From NCBI GenBank assembly GCA_963798445.1, contig CAWCTH010000008.1:310001-374000 (forward strand): a stretch of 64,000 nt of DNA, written 5' to 3'. The stretch comes from DASXAI01 sp963798445 (GTDB lineage Bacteria; Actinomycetota; Acidimicrobiia; Acidimicrobiales; Ilumatobacteraceae). The position numbers were made by a program, and so were the translations under genes. Positions 7,141 through 22,989 of this stretch are shown here, piece after piece; positions within the stretch are counted from its first letter, which is position 1, and every line of letters begins with the position of its first letter. The notes under the pieces are model-generated. The model was given only the letters and a program-made list of their open reading frames with translations. It did no database searches and was not told where the DNA came from.

Positions 7141-7492
7141 CCAAGCAGTCCGGTCGCCGGCCGCGCCGGCGGGCGCCTGTGTGACGCCGATCGAGACACG
7201 ATCGAGCTTCACGTCACATGAACTCGCCGGGCGGCGAAGTCTGTGCCCGGAGGGTGGCCGCCGGTGGTGGCGCGGACACCGGTCGTCGCCGATGTCTTGA
7301 CGAATCCTGCCGCGGACCGTATCTTTCGGGCCGCCTGTGACGCGCGTCCGGCCGTGCCGGACTAGTTGACGTCGCGCTTTGGGCGGGTTATCCTTTCTGG
7401 TTGCCGTGCGCCCGTTTTGCCACCTCCGTTCTGGAGCGTGGCTTCGGCGCGCCTTGGCGTCCTCGACGTTCGCCCCAAGCGAGGAGTAGCCG
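7141..7492 (+). promoter_or_regulatory. rpoB upstream region and leader
   Basis: 352 bases without a convincing gene. A GC hairpin (GCCGGCcgcGCCGGC near 7156) may end the preceding gene. The rpoB promoter lies at 7366-7394, giving a leader of roughly 90 bases before the TTG start. Nothing else is recognised. Confidence 0.6.
7366..7394 (+). promoter_or_regulatory. rpoBC promoter (TTGACG-17-TATCCT)
   Basis: A -35 TTGACG (7366-7371) and a -10 TATCCT (7389-7394) are separated by exactly 17 bases. This is the best housekeeping promoter match in the window. The same TATCCT -10 occurs before rplC and rplM. Confidence 0.75.
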
Positions 7493-11083
<3,591 letters not shown>

Positions 11084-11131
11084 TGGATCGCGACTCGAAG
11101 GTGACGAAGAACGAGGGGAACGGAACAACGA

Positions 11132-15031
<3,900 letters not shown>

Positions 15032-15050
15032 CAGGAAGCACCGTTGCGGG

Positions 15051-15081
15051 GACGGGGCCGCCCTTGGGGGCGGCCCCGTCG
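15051..15081 (+). terminator. Strong terminator after rpoC
   Basis: ACGGGGCCGCC and GGCGGCCCCGT form an 11-bp stem with a short T/G loop, followed by CGTCGTTTCTG. It separates rpoBC from the next gene. Confidence 0.85.
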
Positions 15082-15126
15082 TCGTTTCTGCCGCTCCGAC
15101 TCGGGGTGCCAAACGCCGCCGTGGTA

Positions 15127-15142
15127 GACTGACGCGTCAGTC
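15127..15142. promoter_or_regulatory. 16-bp palindromic operator candidate GACTGACGCGTCAGTC
   Basis: A perfect dyad lies 27 bases before the start of the next gene. TAGACT (15125-15130), a possible -10, overlaps its left end, so a protein bound here would block transcription. The form resembles TetR-family operators, but no regulator gene is adjacent. Confidence 0.5.
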
Positions 15143-15169
15143 AGTTCCCTGACAGGAGTCATTTCCCCC

Positions 15170-16594
15170 ATGAACATCGTGGTGATCGGGGCAGGCGGCG
15201 TCGGGTCGTCCATCGCCGCGATCGCCCAGCGGCGCAACTTCTTCACCCGCATGGTCCTGGCTGACATCTCGCTGGAGCGGGCGCTCGCCGTGGTCGAGAA
15301 CCTTGACGACGGCGACCGGTTCGGCGCGGCTCGCGTCGACGCCTCCCGCACCGCCGACATCATCGATGTGGCGCGGGTCAACAAGGCCGACGTCATCGTC
15401 AACGCCTGCGACCCTCGCCTCAACCACACCATCTTCGCCGCCGCCCTGGCCGCCCGCTGCACCTACATCGACATGGCCATGAGCCTGTCCGCGCCGGATG
15501 CCGACCTCCCCTTCTCCCGCACCGGCGTGAAGTTGGGCGACGACCAGTTCGCCATGGCCGAGCAGTTCGAGGCGGCCGGCCTGCTGGCGCTGGTGGGCAT
15601 GGGCGTGGAGCCTGGTCTATCGGACGTGTTCGCCCGCTACGCCGCCGACCACCTCTTCGACGAGATCGACGAGATCGGGGTCCGTGACGGCTCCAACCTC
15701 TCCATCGACGGCTACGAGTTCGCCCCTACGTTCTCCATCTGGACCACCATCGAGGAGTGCCTCAACCCGCCCATCATCTGGGAGAAGGCCAAGGGCTGGT
15801 TCACGACCGAGTGCTTCAGCGAACCCGAGACGTTCGTCTTCCCGGCCGGCATCGGCCCGGTGGAGTGCGTCAACGTCGAGCACGAAGAGGTGCTCCTCAT
15901 CCCCCGCTGGGTCGACTGCAACCGGGTCACGTTCAAGTACGGCCTCGGCGCCGACTTCATCGGCTGGCTCAAGACGTTCGCCTACCTGGGGCTCGACGCC
16001 AAGGACAAGATCCGCGTCGGGCAGGTCGAGGTGGCCCCCCGTGACGTGCTGGCGGCGGTGCTGCCCAACCCGGCCGAGCTGGGTCACCTCATGCACGGCA
16101 AGACGTGCGCCGGTACGTGGGTGAAGGGCACCTACGACGGCCTCCCACGCGAGGTGTACCTCTACCACGTGGCCGACAACGCCGAGACCATGCGGGAGTA
16201 CGGCAATCAGGCCGTGGTGTGGCAGACGGCGGTCAACCCGGTGGTGGCCCTCGAGCTGCTGGCCAGCGGCACCTGGAAGGGCAAGGGGGTGCTGGGCCCG
16301 GAGGCCTTCGACGCCGTGCCCTACCTCAACCTGCTGGCCGCCTACGGCTCCCACCACGGCATGGTGGAGCTGGGTGAGGGGTACTGGCCCGGCGCGGTGC
16401 GGCGGGAGCCGGCTCCGGTGGAGCTGGAGCGCCCGGTCGTGCGGCCGCCCCGGCTGCAGCCGGCGCTGAGCGGTCGCCCCGCGGCGAAGCAGCAGCCCGG
16501 ACGCCTGCTCGCGGCATCGGTGGGCGCCCCGCCGCCGACCCGGATGAGCCCTGGCTCTGTGACGTCGATCAAGACGAATTCGAGATCCACGTGA
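15170..16594 (+). CDS. Saccharopine dehydrogenase family oxidoreductase
   Basis: 474 residues. The N-terminal nucleotide-binding fold is clear (MNIVVIGAGGVGSSIAAIAQRR, then DVIVNACDPRLNHTIFAAAL at about 75-95). The middle has GMGVEPGLSDVFARYAADH, typical of Lys9-like reductases, a group that also includes carboxynorspermidine and homospermidine enzymes. The true substrate is not evident. The last 60 or so residues are Pro/Arg-rich and low complexity, and may be a late accretion. ATG 15170 has an AGGAG site. It stands alone between two terminated units and may be controlled by the palindrome upstream. Confidence 0.8.
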   Translation: MNIVVIGAGGVGSSIAAIAQRRNFFTRMVLADISLERALAVVENLDDGDRFGAARVDASRTADIIDVARVNKADVIVNACDPRLNHTIFAAALAARCTYIDMAMSLSAPDADLPFSRTGVKLGDDQFAMAEQFEAAGLLALVGMGVEPGLSDVFARYAADHLFDEIDEIGVRDGSNLSIDGYEFAPTFSIWTTIEECLNPPIIWEKAKGWFTTECFSEPETFVFPAGIGPVECVNVEHEEVLLIPRWVDCNRVTFKYGLGADFIGWLKTFAYLGLDAKDKIRVGQVEVAPRDVLAAVLPNPAELGHLMHGKTCAGTWVKGTYDGLPREVYLYHVADNAETMREYGNQAVVWQTAVNPVVALELLASGTWKGKGVLGPEAFDAVPYLNLLAAYGSHHGMVELGEGYWPGAVRREPAPVELERPVVRPPRLQPALSGRPAAKQQPGRLLAASVGAPPPTRMSPGSVTSIKTNSRST

Positions 16595-16683
16595 CACAGG
16601 CGCTCGGGACACAGGCGGTCGGGCGACGCCGGCGCTGCGGTCACGTGCGCGGCGGGGCTGCCGTGATTCCGGGCGGGGGTGGG

Positions 16684-16712
16684 TTGAACTGCGGCCGCGC
16701 GCGTCCTAGCAT
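16684..16712 (+). promoter_or_regulatory. rpsL promoter (TTGAAC-17-TAGCAT)
   Basis: TTGAAC at 16684-16689 and TAGCAT at 16707-16712 with 17-base spacing, about 90 bases before rpsL. The rest of the 208-base gap shows no gene. Confidence 0.65.
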
Positions 16713-16802
16713 GGTCTGTCGGCCTCGCGCCCGGTTGGAGCGCGGCCACCGTTCGCCCGTTTCTGCCGTCCCCCTCCGTCCTTCCGAAGCACGAGGTTCG
16801 CG

Positions 16803-17174
16803 TTGCCCACCATCCAGCAGCTGGTCCGCAAGGGTCGCACCACCAAGTCCGACAAGACCAAGACCCCGGCCCTGAAGGGCGCGCCCCAGCGCCGCGGGGT
16901 GTGCACCCGCGTGTACACGAACACGCCGAAGAAGCCGAACTCGGCCCTGCGCAAGGTGGCCCGTGTGCGCCTCACCAGCGGCATGGAAGTCACCGCCTAC
17001 ATCCCGGGTGAGGGCCACAACCTCCAGGAGCACTCCATCGTGCTCGTGCGCGGTGGCCGCGTGAAGGACCTGCCGGGCGTGCGCTACAAGATCATCCGTG
17101 GCACCCTCGACTCCAGCGGCGTCCGCAACCGCAAGCAGGCCCGTAGCCGCTACGGCGCGAAGAAGGACAAGTGA
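16803..17174 (+). CDS. rpsL: 30S ribosomal protein S12
   Basis: S12 (123 residues) sits at the decoding centre. The TPKKPNSALRK loop (residues 40-50) and EGHNLQEHS and VKDLPGVRYK (about 76-96) are intact, with the lysines that are changed in streptomycin-resistant mutants left unchanged. The start is TTG 16803 after ACGAGGTTCGCG, giving PTIQQLVRKGR. It is the first gene of the str unit rpsL-rpsG-fusA-tuf-rpsJ. Confidence 0.97.
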   Translation: MPTIQQLVRKGRTTKSDKTKTPALKGAPQRRGVCTRVYTNTPKKPNSALRKVARVRLTSGMEVTAYIPGEGHNLQEHSIVLVRGGRVKDLPGVRYKIIRGTLDSSGVRNRKQARSRYGAKKDK

Positions 17175-17180
17175 TCCGCC

Positions 17181-17651
17181 ATGCCTCGTAAGGGTCCTGC
17201 CCCCCGTCGGGAGCTCATGCCCGACCCCGTTCACCGCTCGGTGCTGGTCACCCAGATCGTGAACAAGGTCCTGCTGCGCGGGAAGCGCTCCATCGCCGAG
17301 AAGATCGTGTACGACGCCCTCGGCGTCGTCGAGCAGCGCACCGCGGCCGAGCCGATCGCCACGCTCAAGCGGGCCATCGACAACGTGAAGCCCCCGCTGG
17401 AGGTCAAGAGCCGCCGCGTGGGTGGGGCCACGTACCAGGTTCCGGTCGAGGTTCGCCCTCGCCGGGCCAACACCCTGGCCATCCGCTGGATCGTGGGCTT
17501 CGCCCGCCAGCGCAGGGAAAAGACGATGGCCCAACGGTTGGCGGCCGAGCTGCTGGACGCCTCCAACGGCGTCGGCGCTTCCGTGAAGCGCCGCGACGAC
17601 ATGCAGAAGATGGCCGAATCCAACAAGGCCTTCGCCCACTACCGCTGGTAG
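17181..17651 (+). CDS. rpsG: 30S ribosomal protein S7
   Basis: S7 (156 residues, standard) nucleates the head of the small subunit and lines the E site. The N-terminus MPRKGPAPRRELMPDPVHRSVLVTQIVN and RRVGGATYQVPVEVRP are family signatures. It starts six bases after the rpsL stop. In E. coli S7 represses the str operon; no equivalent site was identified here. Confidence 0.97.
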   Translation: MPRKGPAPRRELMPDPVHRSVLVTQIVNKVLLRGKRSIAEKIVYDALGVVEQRTAAEPIATLKRAIDNVKPPLEVKSRRVGGATYQVPVEVRPRRANTLAIRWIVGFARQRREKTMAQRLAAELLDASNGVGASVKRRDDMQKMAESNKAFAHYRW

Positions 17652-17684
17652 TACCCCGGTTCCCGGTACAATTTTCCTGCTCCT

Positions 17685-17706
17685 GACCGGGCCCCCGTGC
17701 CCGGTC
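17685..17706 (+). promoter_or_regulatory. Hairpin in the rpsG-fusA gap
   Basis: GACCGGGC and GCCCGGTC pair across a six-base loop, 43 bases before fusA. TACAAT at 17667-17672 could be a -10 for a secondary fusA promoter but has no good -35. Partial attenuation or processing is possible. Confidence 0.35.
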
Positions 17707-17749
17707 ATCTGCGTGCCCTGCCCCCCTGTGAACGAAGAGTGACGCCGAC

Positions 17750-19837
17750 ATGGCCAAGCGCGATTTCCCGCTCGAGAAGACCCGCAACATCGGAATCATG
17801 GCTCACATCGACGCGGGCAAAACCACGACGACCGAGCGCATCCTCTACTACACCGGCAAGACGTACAAGATCGGTGAGGTCCACGAGGGTGCCGCCCAGA
17901 TGGACTGGATGGTGCAGGAGCAAGAGCGCGGCATCACCATCACGTCGGCCGCCACCACGTGCACGTGGGACAACCACCGCATCAACATCCTCGACACGCC
18001 CGGCCACGTCGACTTCACCATCGAGGTCGAGCGCTCGCTGCGCGTCCTCGACGGCGCCGTCGCCGTGTTCGACTCGGTGGCCGGTGTCGAGCCCCAGACC
18101 GAAACGGTCTGGCGCCAGGCCAACAAGTACCGGGTGCCCCGCATCTGCTTCATCAACAAGATGGACCGCATCGGCGCCGACTTCTTCCGCACCGTGCAGA
18201 TGATCGAGGACCGCCTGGAGTCCATCCCGGCCGTCATCCAGCTCCCTATCGGGGCGGAGGGTCACTACCGCGGCGTCATCGACCTCGTTCGCATGGTCGC
18301 CCTCGTCTGGGACGAGACCAAGGACAAGGGCGAGCACTTCGACGAGGTGCCCATCCCCGCCGAGCTGGAGGCCCAGGCCCAGGAGTGGCGGGCCAAGCTG
18401 CTCGACATCGTGGCCACCGAAGACGACGACCTCATGGTGAAGTACCTCGACGACGAGGAGCTGTCGCCTGAGGACATCAAGCGCGCCATCCGCAAGGGCA
18501 CGCTGTCGTTCTCGTTCGTTCCGGTGCTCTGCGGCTCGGCCTTCAAGAACAAGGGTGTGCAGCCCATGCTCGACGCCGTGGTCGACTTCCTGCCGTCGCC
18601 CCTGGACATCCCGCCGGCCACCGGCATGGACATCAAGGGCATCGAGGTGCTGGAGCGCCCGGCCGACGAGAAGGGCCCCTTCGCCGCGCTCGCGTTCAAG
18701 ATCGTGTCGGACCCCTTCGGCCGCCTCACCTACTTCCGGGTGTACTCGGGCAGCGTCGAGAAGGGCGCCGAGATCTACAACTCCACCAAGGAGCGCAAGG
18801 AGCGCATCGGACGCATCCTGGTGATGCACGCCAACCACCGCGAAGACGTCGACGTCGCCTTCGCCGGCGACATCGTGGCCGGCCTCGGCTTCAAGAACAC
18901 GACCACGGGCGACACGCTCTGCGACCGCAACCACGCCGTGATCCTGGAGCGCATGGACTTCCCGGAGCCCGTCATCCACGTCGCCATCGAGCCCAAGACG
19001 AAGGTCGACCAGGACAAGCTGGGCAAGGCCCTCTACTCGCTCTCCGAGGAAGACCCCACGTTCCGCGTCCGCACCGACGACGAGACCGGCCAGACCGTGA
19101 TCTCGGGCATGGGCGAGTTGCACCTCGAGGTCCTCGTGGACCGCATGCTGCGCGAGTTCAGCGTCGACGCCACCGTCGGCAAGCCCCAGGTCGCCTACCG
19201 CGAGACCATCACCAAGGCGGTCAACAACGTGGTGTACCGCCACGTGAAGCAGACCGGCGGCGCCGGCCAGTTCGCCCACGTCGTGGTGAGCCTCGAGCCC
19301 ACCGGCCCCGGCGGCGGCTACGAGTTCGTCGACAAGATCAGCGGCGGTCGCATCCCGCGTGAGTACATCCCCGCCGTCGACCAGGGCATCCAGCAGGCCC
19401 TCGACGCCGGCGTGCTCGCCGGTTACCCCACCGTCGACGTGCGGGCCACCCTCGTGGACGGTTCGTACCACGACGTCGACTCGTCCGAGATGGCGTTCAA
19501 GATCGCCGGCTCCATGGTGTTCAAGGACGCCGCTCGCAAGGCGGCTCCCGTGCTCCTCGAGCCCATCATGAGCGTCGAGGTGGTCACGCCCGAGGACTAC
19601 ATGGGCGATGTCATCGGCGATCTCTCCAGCCGCCGCGGCCGCATCGAGGGCATGGAAGCCCGAGGCAACAGCCAGGTGATCCGGTCGCAGATCCCCTTGT
19701 CAGAGATGTTCGGTTACAGTACCGACCTCCGCTCGCGCACCCAGGGGCGCGCCACGTACACCATGCAGTTCAACTCCTACCAGCCGGTCCCCCAGACGAT
19801 CGCCGACGAGATCGTCAAGCGGGTCCGGGGCGAGTAG
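17750..19837 (+). CDS. fusA: Elongation factor G
   Basis: EF-G (695 residues) drives translocation. Domain I has G1 AHIDAGKT near residue 19, ERGITITSAATTC (switch I) near 61, DTPGHVDF near 83 and NKMD near 137. Domains II-V follow, with the domain IV tip sequence GGAGQFAHVVVSLEP near 505. Length is standard. ATG 17750 gives MAKRDFPLEKTRNIGIMAHIDAG, the family start. It is followed after 75 bases by the second tuf. Confidence 0.97.
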   Translation: MAKRDFPLEKTRNIGIMAHIDAGKTTTTERILYYTGKTYKIGEVHEGAAQMDWMVQEQERGITITSAATTCTWDNHRINILDTPGHVDFTIEVERSLRVLDGAVAVFDSVAGVEPQTETVWRQANKYRVPRICFINKMDRIGADFFRTVQMIEDRLESIPAVIQLPIGAEGHYRGVIDLVRMVALVWDETKDKGEHFDEVPIPAELEAQAQEWRAKLLDIVATEDDDLMVKYLDDEELSPEDIKRAIRKGTLSFSFVPVLCGSAFKNKGVQPMLDAVVDFLPSPLDIPPATGMDIKGIEVLERPADEKGPFAALAFKIVSDPFGRLTYFRVYSGSVEKGAEIYNSTKERKERIGRILVMHANHREDVDVAFAGDIVAGLGFKNTTTGDTLCDRNHAVILERMDFPEPVIHVAIEPKTKVDQDKLGKALYSLSEEDPTFRVRTDDETGQTVISGMGELHLEVLVDRMLREFSVDATVGKPQVAYRETITKAVNNVVYRHVKQTGGAGQFAHVVVSLEPTGPGGGYEFVDKISGGRIPREYIPAVDQGIQQALDAGVLAGYPTVDVRATLVDGSYHDVDSSEMAFKIAGSMVFKDAARKAAPVLLEPIMSVEVVTPEDYMGDVIGDLSSRRGRIEGMEARGNSQVIRSQIPLSEMFGYSTDLRSRTQGRATYTMQFNSYQPVPQTIADEIVKRVRGE

Positions 19838-19912
19838 CCCGCAGTAGCAGTAGCCGCAGTCAATTAGAAGCTCCTTGAAAACCGAGAACGACAGAAGAGG
19901 CAGACACCAGCC

Positions 19913-21100
19913 ATGAGCAAGGCGAAGTTCGAGCGTAATAAGCCGCATGTGAATATTGGGACGATGGGTCATATTGATCATGGGAAGACGACGTTGACGG
20001 CGGCGATCACGAAGACGTTGGCTGAGGCGAACCCGAATGTTCATTTCACGCCGTTTGATCAGATTGATAAGGCGCCGGAGGAGAAGGCGCGTGGTATTAC
20101 GATCTCGATCGCCCATGTGGAGTACGAGACAGATAACCGTCATTATGCGCATGTGGATATGCCTGGTCATGCGGATTACATCAAGAACATGATCACGGGG
20201 GCGGCGCAGGTGGATGGGGCGATTTTGGTGGTGGCGGCCACGGATGGGCCGATGCCGCAGACGCGTGAGCATGTGTTGTTGGCCCGTCAGGTGGGGGTGC
20301 CGTACATCGTGGTGGCGTTGAACAAGGCCGACGCGGTGGATGACGAGGAGTTGTTGGAGTTGGTGGAGCTCGAGGTGCGGGAGTTGTTGACGGAGTACGA
20401 GTTCCCGGGGGATGACGCGCCGGTGGTGCGGGTGTCGGCGTTGAAGGCGTTGGAGGGTGACGCGGAGTGGCAGGCGAAGATCTTGGAGTTGATGGCGGCG
20501 GCGGACAGTTTCATTCCGGAGCCGGTGCGGGATCTGGACAAGCCGTTCTTGATGCCGATCGAGGATGTGTTCACGATCACGGGTCGGGGGACCGTGGTGA
20601 CGGGGAAGGTGGAGCAGGGTCGGGTGCATACCGGTGACGAGGTGGAGATCGTGGGGTTGCGGTCGACGCAGAAGACGGTGTGTACGGGGGTGGAGATGTT
20701 CCGCAAGATCCTGGATGAGGGTCAGGCGGGTGACAACATCGGTGCGTTGTTGCGGGGCACGAAGAAGGAGGATGTGGAGCGGGGTCAGGTGTTGTGCAAG
20801 CCGGGCTCGATCACGCCGCATACCCAGTTCGAGGGTCAGGTGTATGTGTTGGGGAAGAACGAGGGTGGCCGGCACAAGCCGTTCTTCAACAACTACCGGC
20901 CGCAGTTCTTCTTCCGTACGACGGACGTGACCGGCACGATCCAGTTGCCGGAGGGCACCGAGATGGTGATGCCCGGCGACAACGTGGTGATGACGGTGGA
21001 GTTGGGCAAGCCGATCGCCATGGACGAAGGACTTCGTTTCGCCATCCGTGAGGGTGGCCGCACCGTCGGCGCCGGCCGCGTCACCAAGATCATCAAGTAA
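19913..21100 (+). CDS. tuf: Elongation factor Tu, second copy
   Basis: The encoded protein is identical to the copy at 163-1350, and the DNA appears identical from ATG to the last sense codon. Flanking sequence differs immediately on both sides and the stop is TAA. This is the tufA-type location after fusA, with rpsJ 12 bases downstream. Start context is GAAGAGGCAGACACCAGCC. The sharp identity limits suggest gene conversion kept up over the coding region. The same G/T-ending codon use is seen here, in contrast with fusA and rpsJ on either side. Confidence 0.98.
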   Translation: MSKAKFERNKPHVNIGTMGHIDHGKTTLTAAITKTLAEANPNVHFTPFDQIDKAPEEKARGITISIAHVEYETDNRHYAHVDMPGHADYIKNMITGAAQVDGAILVVAATDGPMPQTREHVLLARQVGVPYIVVALNKADAVDDEELLELVELEVRELLTEYEFPGDDAPVVRVSALKALEGDAEWQAKILELMAAADSFIPEPVRDLDKPFLMPIEDVFTITGRGTVVTGKVEQGRVHTGDEVEIVGLRSTQKTVCTGVEMFRKILDEGQAGDNIGALLRGTKKEDVERGQVLCKPGSITPHTQFEGQVYVLGKNEGGRHKPFFNNYRPQFFFRTTDVTGTIQLPEGTEMVMPGDNVVMTVELGKPIAMDEGLRFAIREGGRTVGAGRVTKIIK

Positions 21101-21112
21101 GGGCGGCACCTC

Positions 21113-21427
21113 ATGGCTCAGAACATCCGGATCCGCCTCAAGGCGTATGACCACGAGATCATCGACACCTCGACCAAGAAGATCGTCGAGACCGTGCTGC
21201 GCACGCAGGCCACGGTGCGGGGTCCTATCCCGCTGCCGACGGACAAGCACCGCTACACGGTGATCCGCTCGCCGCACAAGGACAAGGACAGCCGCGAGCA
21301 CTTCGAGATGCGGGTGCACAAGCGGTTGATCGACATCGTCGATCCCACGCCGAAGACCATCGACTCACTGCAGCGCATCGAGCTCCCTGCCGGCGTCGAC
21401 ATCGAGATCAAGATCCAGACGGTCTAA
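21113..21427 (+). CDS. rpsJ: 30S ribosomal protein S10
   Basis: S10 (104 residues) is a head protein of the small subunit that also pairs with NusB in antitermination and with NusG. MAQNIRIRLKAYDHEIID, LPTDKHRYTVIRSPHKDKDSREHFEMR and VDIEIKI are conserved. It is joined to tuf, but a terminator and a 3.1-kb block of unrelated genes separate it from rplC, its usual next gene. This splits the S10 operon, so rpsJ is likely expressed with the str genes. Confidence 0.97.
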   Translation: MAQNIRIRLKAYDHEIIDTSTKKIVETVLRTQATVRGPIPLPTDKHRYTVIRSPHKDKDSREHFEMRVHKRLIDIVDPTPKTIDSLQRIELPAGVDIEIKIQTV

Positions 21428-21448
21428 GCCCGCGCTCGCGGGACGAGG

Positions 21449-21473
21449 ACGCCGGCGCACCACGCGCCGGCGT
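21449..21473 (+). terminator. Terminator after rpsJ
   Basis: ACGCCGGCGC and GCGCCGGCGT form a 10-bp stem with loop ACCAC, followed by TCGCCGTTTTC. It closes the str-rpsJ unit. Confidence 0.8.
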
Positions 21474-21559
21474 TCGCCGTTTTCCCGCCGTTTCGCCGTA
21501 CTGACTGCGGTTGCCGCTGATCACGACACACATCGCGCAGCAGAACGCCGGATTTGGGC

Positions 21560-21946
21560 TCAGACGGGGGTGGGCACGTAGGGCGTGCCCACGGCGGAGC
21601 CGAGGGCCTCCCACGGCCGCGCCAGCCGCTCGGCGCCGGTGGCCAGCACCGGCTCCGGCAGCGAGAAGGCAATCCGCAAGAAGTGGCGGCTCACGCCGTC
21701 CACGCCGGCGATGATGCCCGGTACCACGGCCACGCCGTGACGGGCGGCGACGGCCACGAAACGGTCGGCCACGACCGTGCCCCGGCTCACGCCCAGCCCA
21801 GCCGCCAATGCCCGCTCCGCCGGCAGCCGCCCACCGGCGAGGTCGTCGATGGCGGCGGCCAGAGCCCGGTGGCGACTGCGGCGTAGCCGTTGCCACGCTC
21901 CCAAGAGGCCGACGATCTCGTCGGCGGTGATGGCAGCAGACGCCAT
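21560..21946 (-). pseudogene. MocR/PdxR-type regulator remnant lacking most of the aminotransferase domain
   Basis: 128 residues. The N-terminal part carries a GntR-like winged helix (GGRLPAERALAAGLGVSRGTVVA, about residues 38-60). Immediately after it comes GVAVVPGIIAGVDGVSRHFLRIAFSLPEPVLATGAERLARPWEAL, which resembles the C-terminal end of the class I aminotransferase domain in MocR-family regulators. Those proteins are usually 450-500 residues, so some 300 residues including the PLP lysine are missing, without breaking the frame. It is probably a decayed gene. A minimal DNA-binding protein is possible. It is the only minus-strand gene among the ribosomal genes. Confidence 0.65.
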
Positions 21947-21954
21947 GGACCAAT

Positions 21955-22173
21955 TTGCCGCAAGTGGATCTGTACCGCCTAGTCCACTCTGTCGACGATC
22001 GTGACGTGTTCGCCCCCCTGTGTCCTGACCATCCCGGCCCCATGCTGGTCGGTTACGACGACATCACCGCCGTGCGTCGTGACCGCACCGGCCACACGGT
22101 GACCTTCCGGTGCTCGTGCGGTCGCCTCAGCGGGCACCACATACGCACGCGCGCCGGGTTGCCTGAACGCTGA
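21955..22173 (+). CDS. Small Cys/His-rich protein of unknown function
   Basis: 72 residues from TTG 21955; the start is uncertain. The core reads APLCPDHPGPMLVGYDDITA and TVTFRCSCGRLSGHHIR. C, H, C and C are spaced like a single zinc ribbon, with a second His pair at the C-terminus. No family name is recognised. It lies divergently from the MocR remnant with almost no gap and 37 bases before the DUF427 gene. Codon use is like the surrounding genes, which supports it being real. Confidence 0.5.
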   Translation: MPQVDLYRLVHSVDDRDVFAPLCPDHPGPMLVGYDDITAVRRDRTGHTVTFRCSCGRLSGHHIRTRAGLPER

Positions 22174-22210
22174 CGGGAAGCAGCGGCGCCGCCGGGGTGT
22201 TGTCCCTGGC

Positions 22211-22945
22211 ATGAGCGACACTGTTGCCCGAGGTCGCGTCCGCGTCGAGCACGGCCAGAAGCGGGTGCGGGCCTTCGTCGGTGGAGAGGTCGTGGTGGAT
22301 TCCATCGCGCCGCTCCTCGTCTGGGAAGGCCCCCACTACCCGCAGTACTACCTGCCTCGCGCCGACGTGCGGGCCACCCTCGTCCAGACCGGCACCGCCA
22401 AGCACTCCCCCAGCCGCGGTGATGCCATCCACTTCACCGTGAAGGCGGGCGGCAAGGAACTGGTCGACGCCGCGTGGCAGTACCCGGACTCGCCGCTCGA
22501 GGAGCTGCGCGACCACGTCCGGTTCGACTGGGCCGCCATGGATGCCTGGTTCGAGGAGGACGAGGAGGTCATCGTCCATCCGCGCAGCCCGTACACGCGT
22601 GTCGACATCCTGCCCAGCTCGCGCCACGTGCGGGTCCTGATCGACGGCGAGGTCGTCGCCGAGACGAACCGTCCGTGGCTCCTCTTCGAGACAGGGCTGC
22701 CTGTTCGCTACTACCTGCCCAAGGTGGACGTGCGCATGGACCTGCTCGAGCCGACCGACACGCAGACCTATTGCCCCTACAAGGGCCAGGCTTCCTACTG
22801 GACGGCAGTGATCGACGGGAAGCGGCACGAGGACATCGTGTGGACGTACACCCACCCATTGGCCGAGAGCCTGCGGGTGGCGGGGATGGTCTCGTTCTAC
22901 GACACGAAGGCGACCGTGGAGGTCGACGGCGTGCCCGTGCGCTGA
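22211..22945 (+). CDS. Double-domain DUF427 protein
   Basis: 244 residues made of two related halves. The first has GGEVVVDSIAPLLVWEGPHYPQYYLPRADV and TVKAGGKELVDAAWQYPDS. The second has DGEVVAETNRPWLLFETGLPVRYYLPKVDV and TAVIDGKRHEDIVWTYTHP. These correspond to tandem DUF427 units, a small beta fold of unknown function common in Actinobacteria. It starts at ATG 22211 and is followed by the hydrolase 44 bases later. No catalytic role can be assigned from sequence. Confidence 0.85.
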   Translation: MSDTVARGRVRVEHGQKRVRAFVGGEVVVDSIAPLLVWEGPHYPQYYLPRADVRATLVQTGTAKHSPSRGDAIHFTVKAGGKELVDAAWQYPDSPLEELRDHVRFDWAAMDAWFEEDEEVIVHPRSPYTRVDILPSSRHVRVLIDGEVVAETNRPWLLFETGLPVRYYLPKVDVRMDLLEPTDTQTYCPYKGQASYWTAVIDGKRHEDIVWTYTHPLAESLRVAGMVSFYDTKATVEVDGVPVR

Positions 22946-22989
22946 TCCAGGCTTGACCGGGCGTCGGTGCGGGGTGAACGCTCCGCCCC

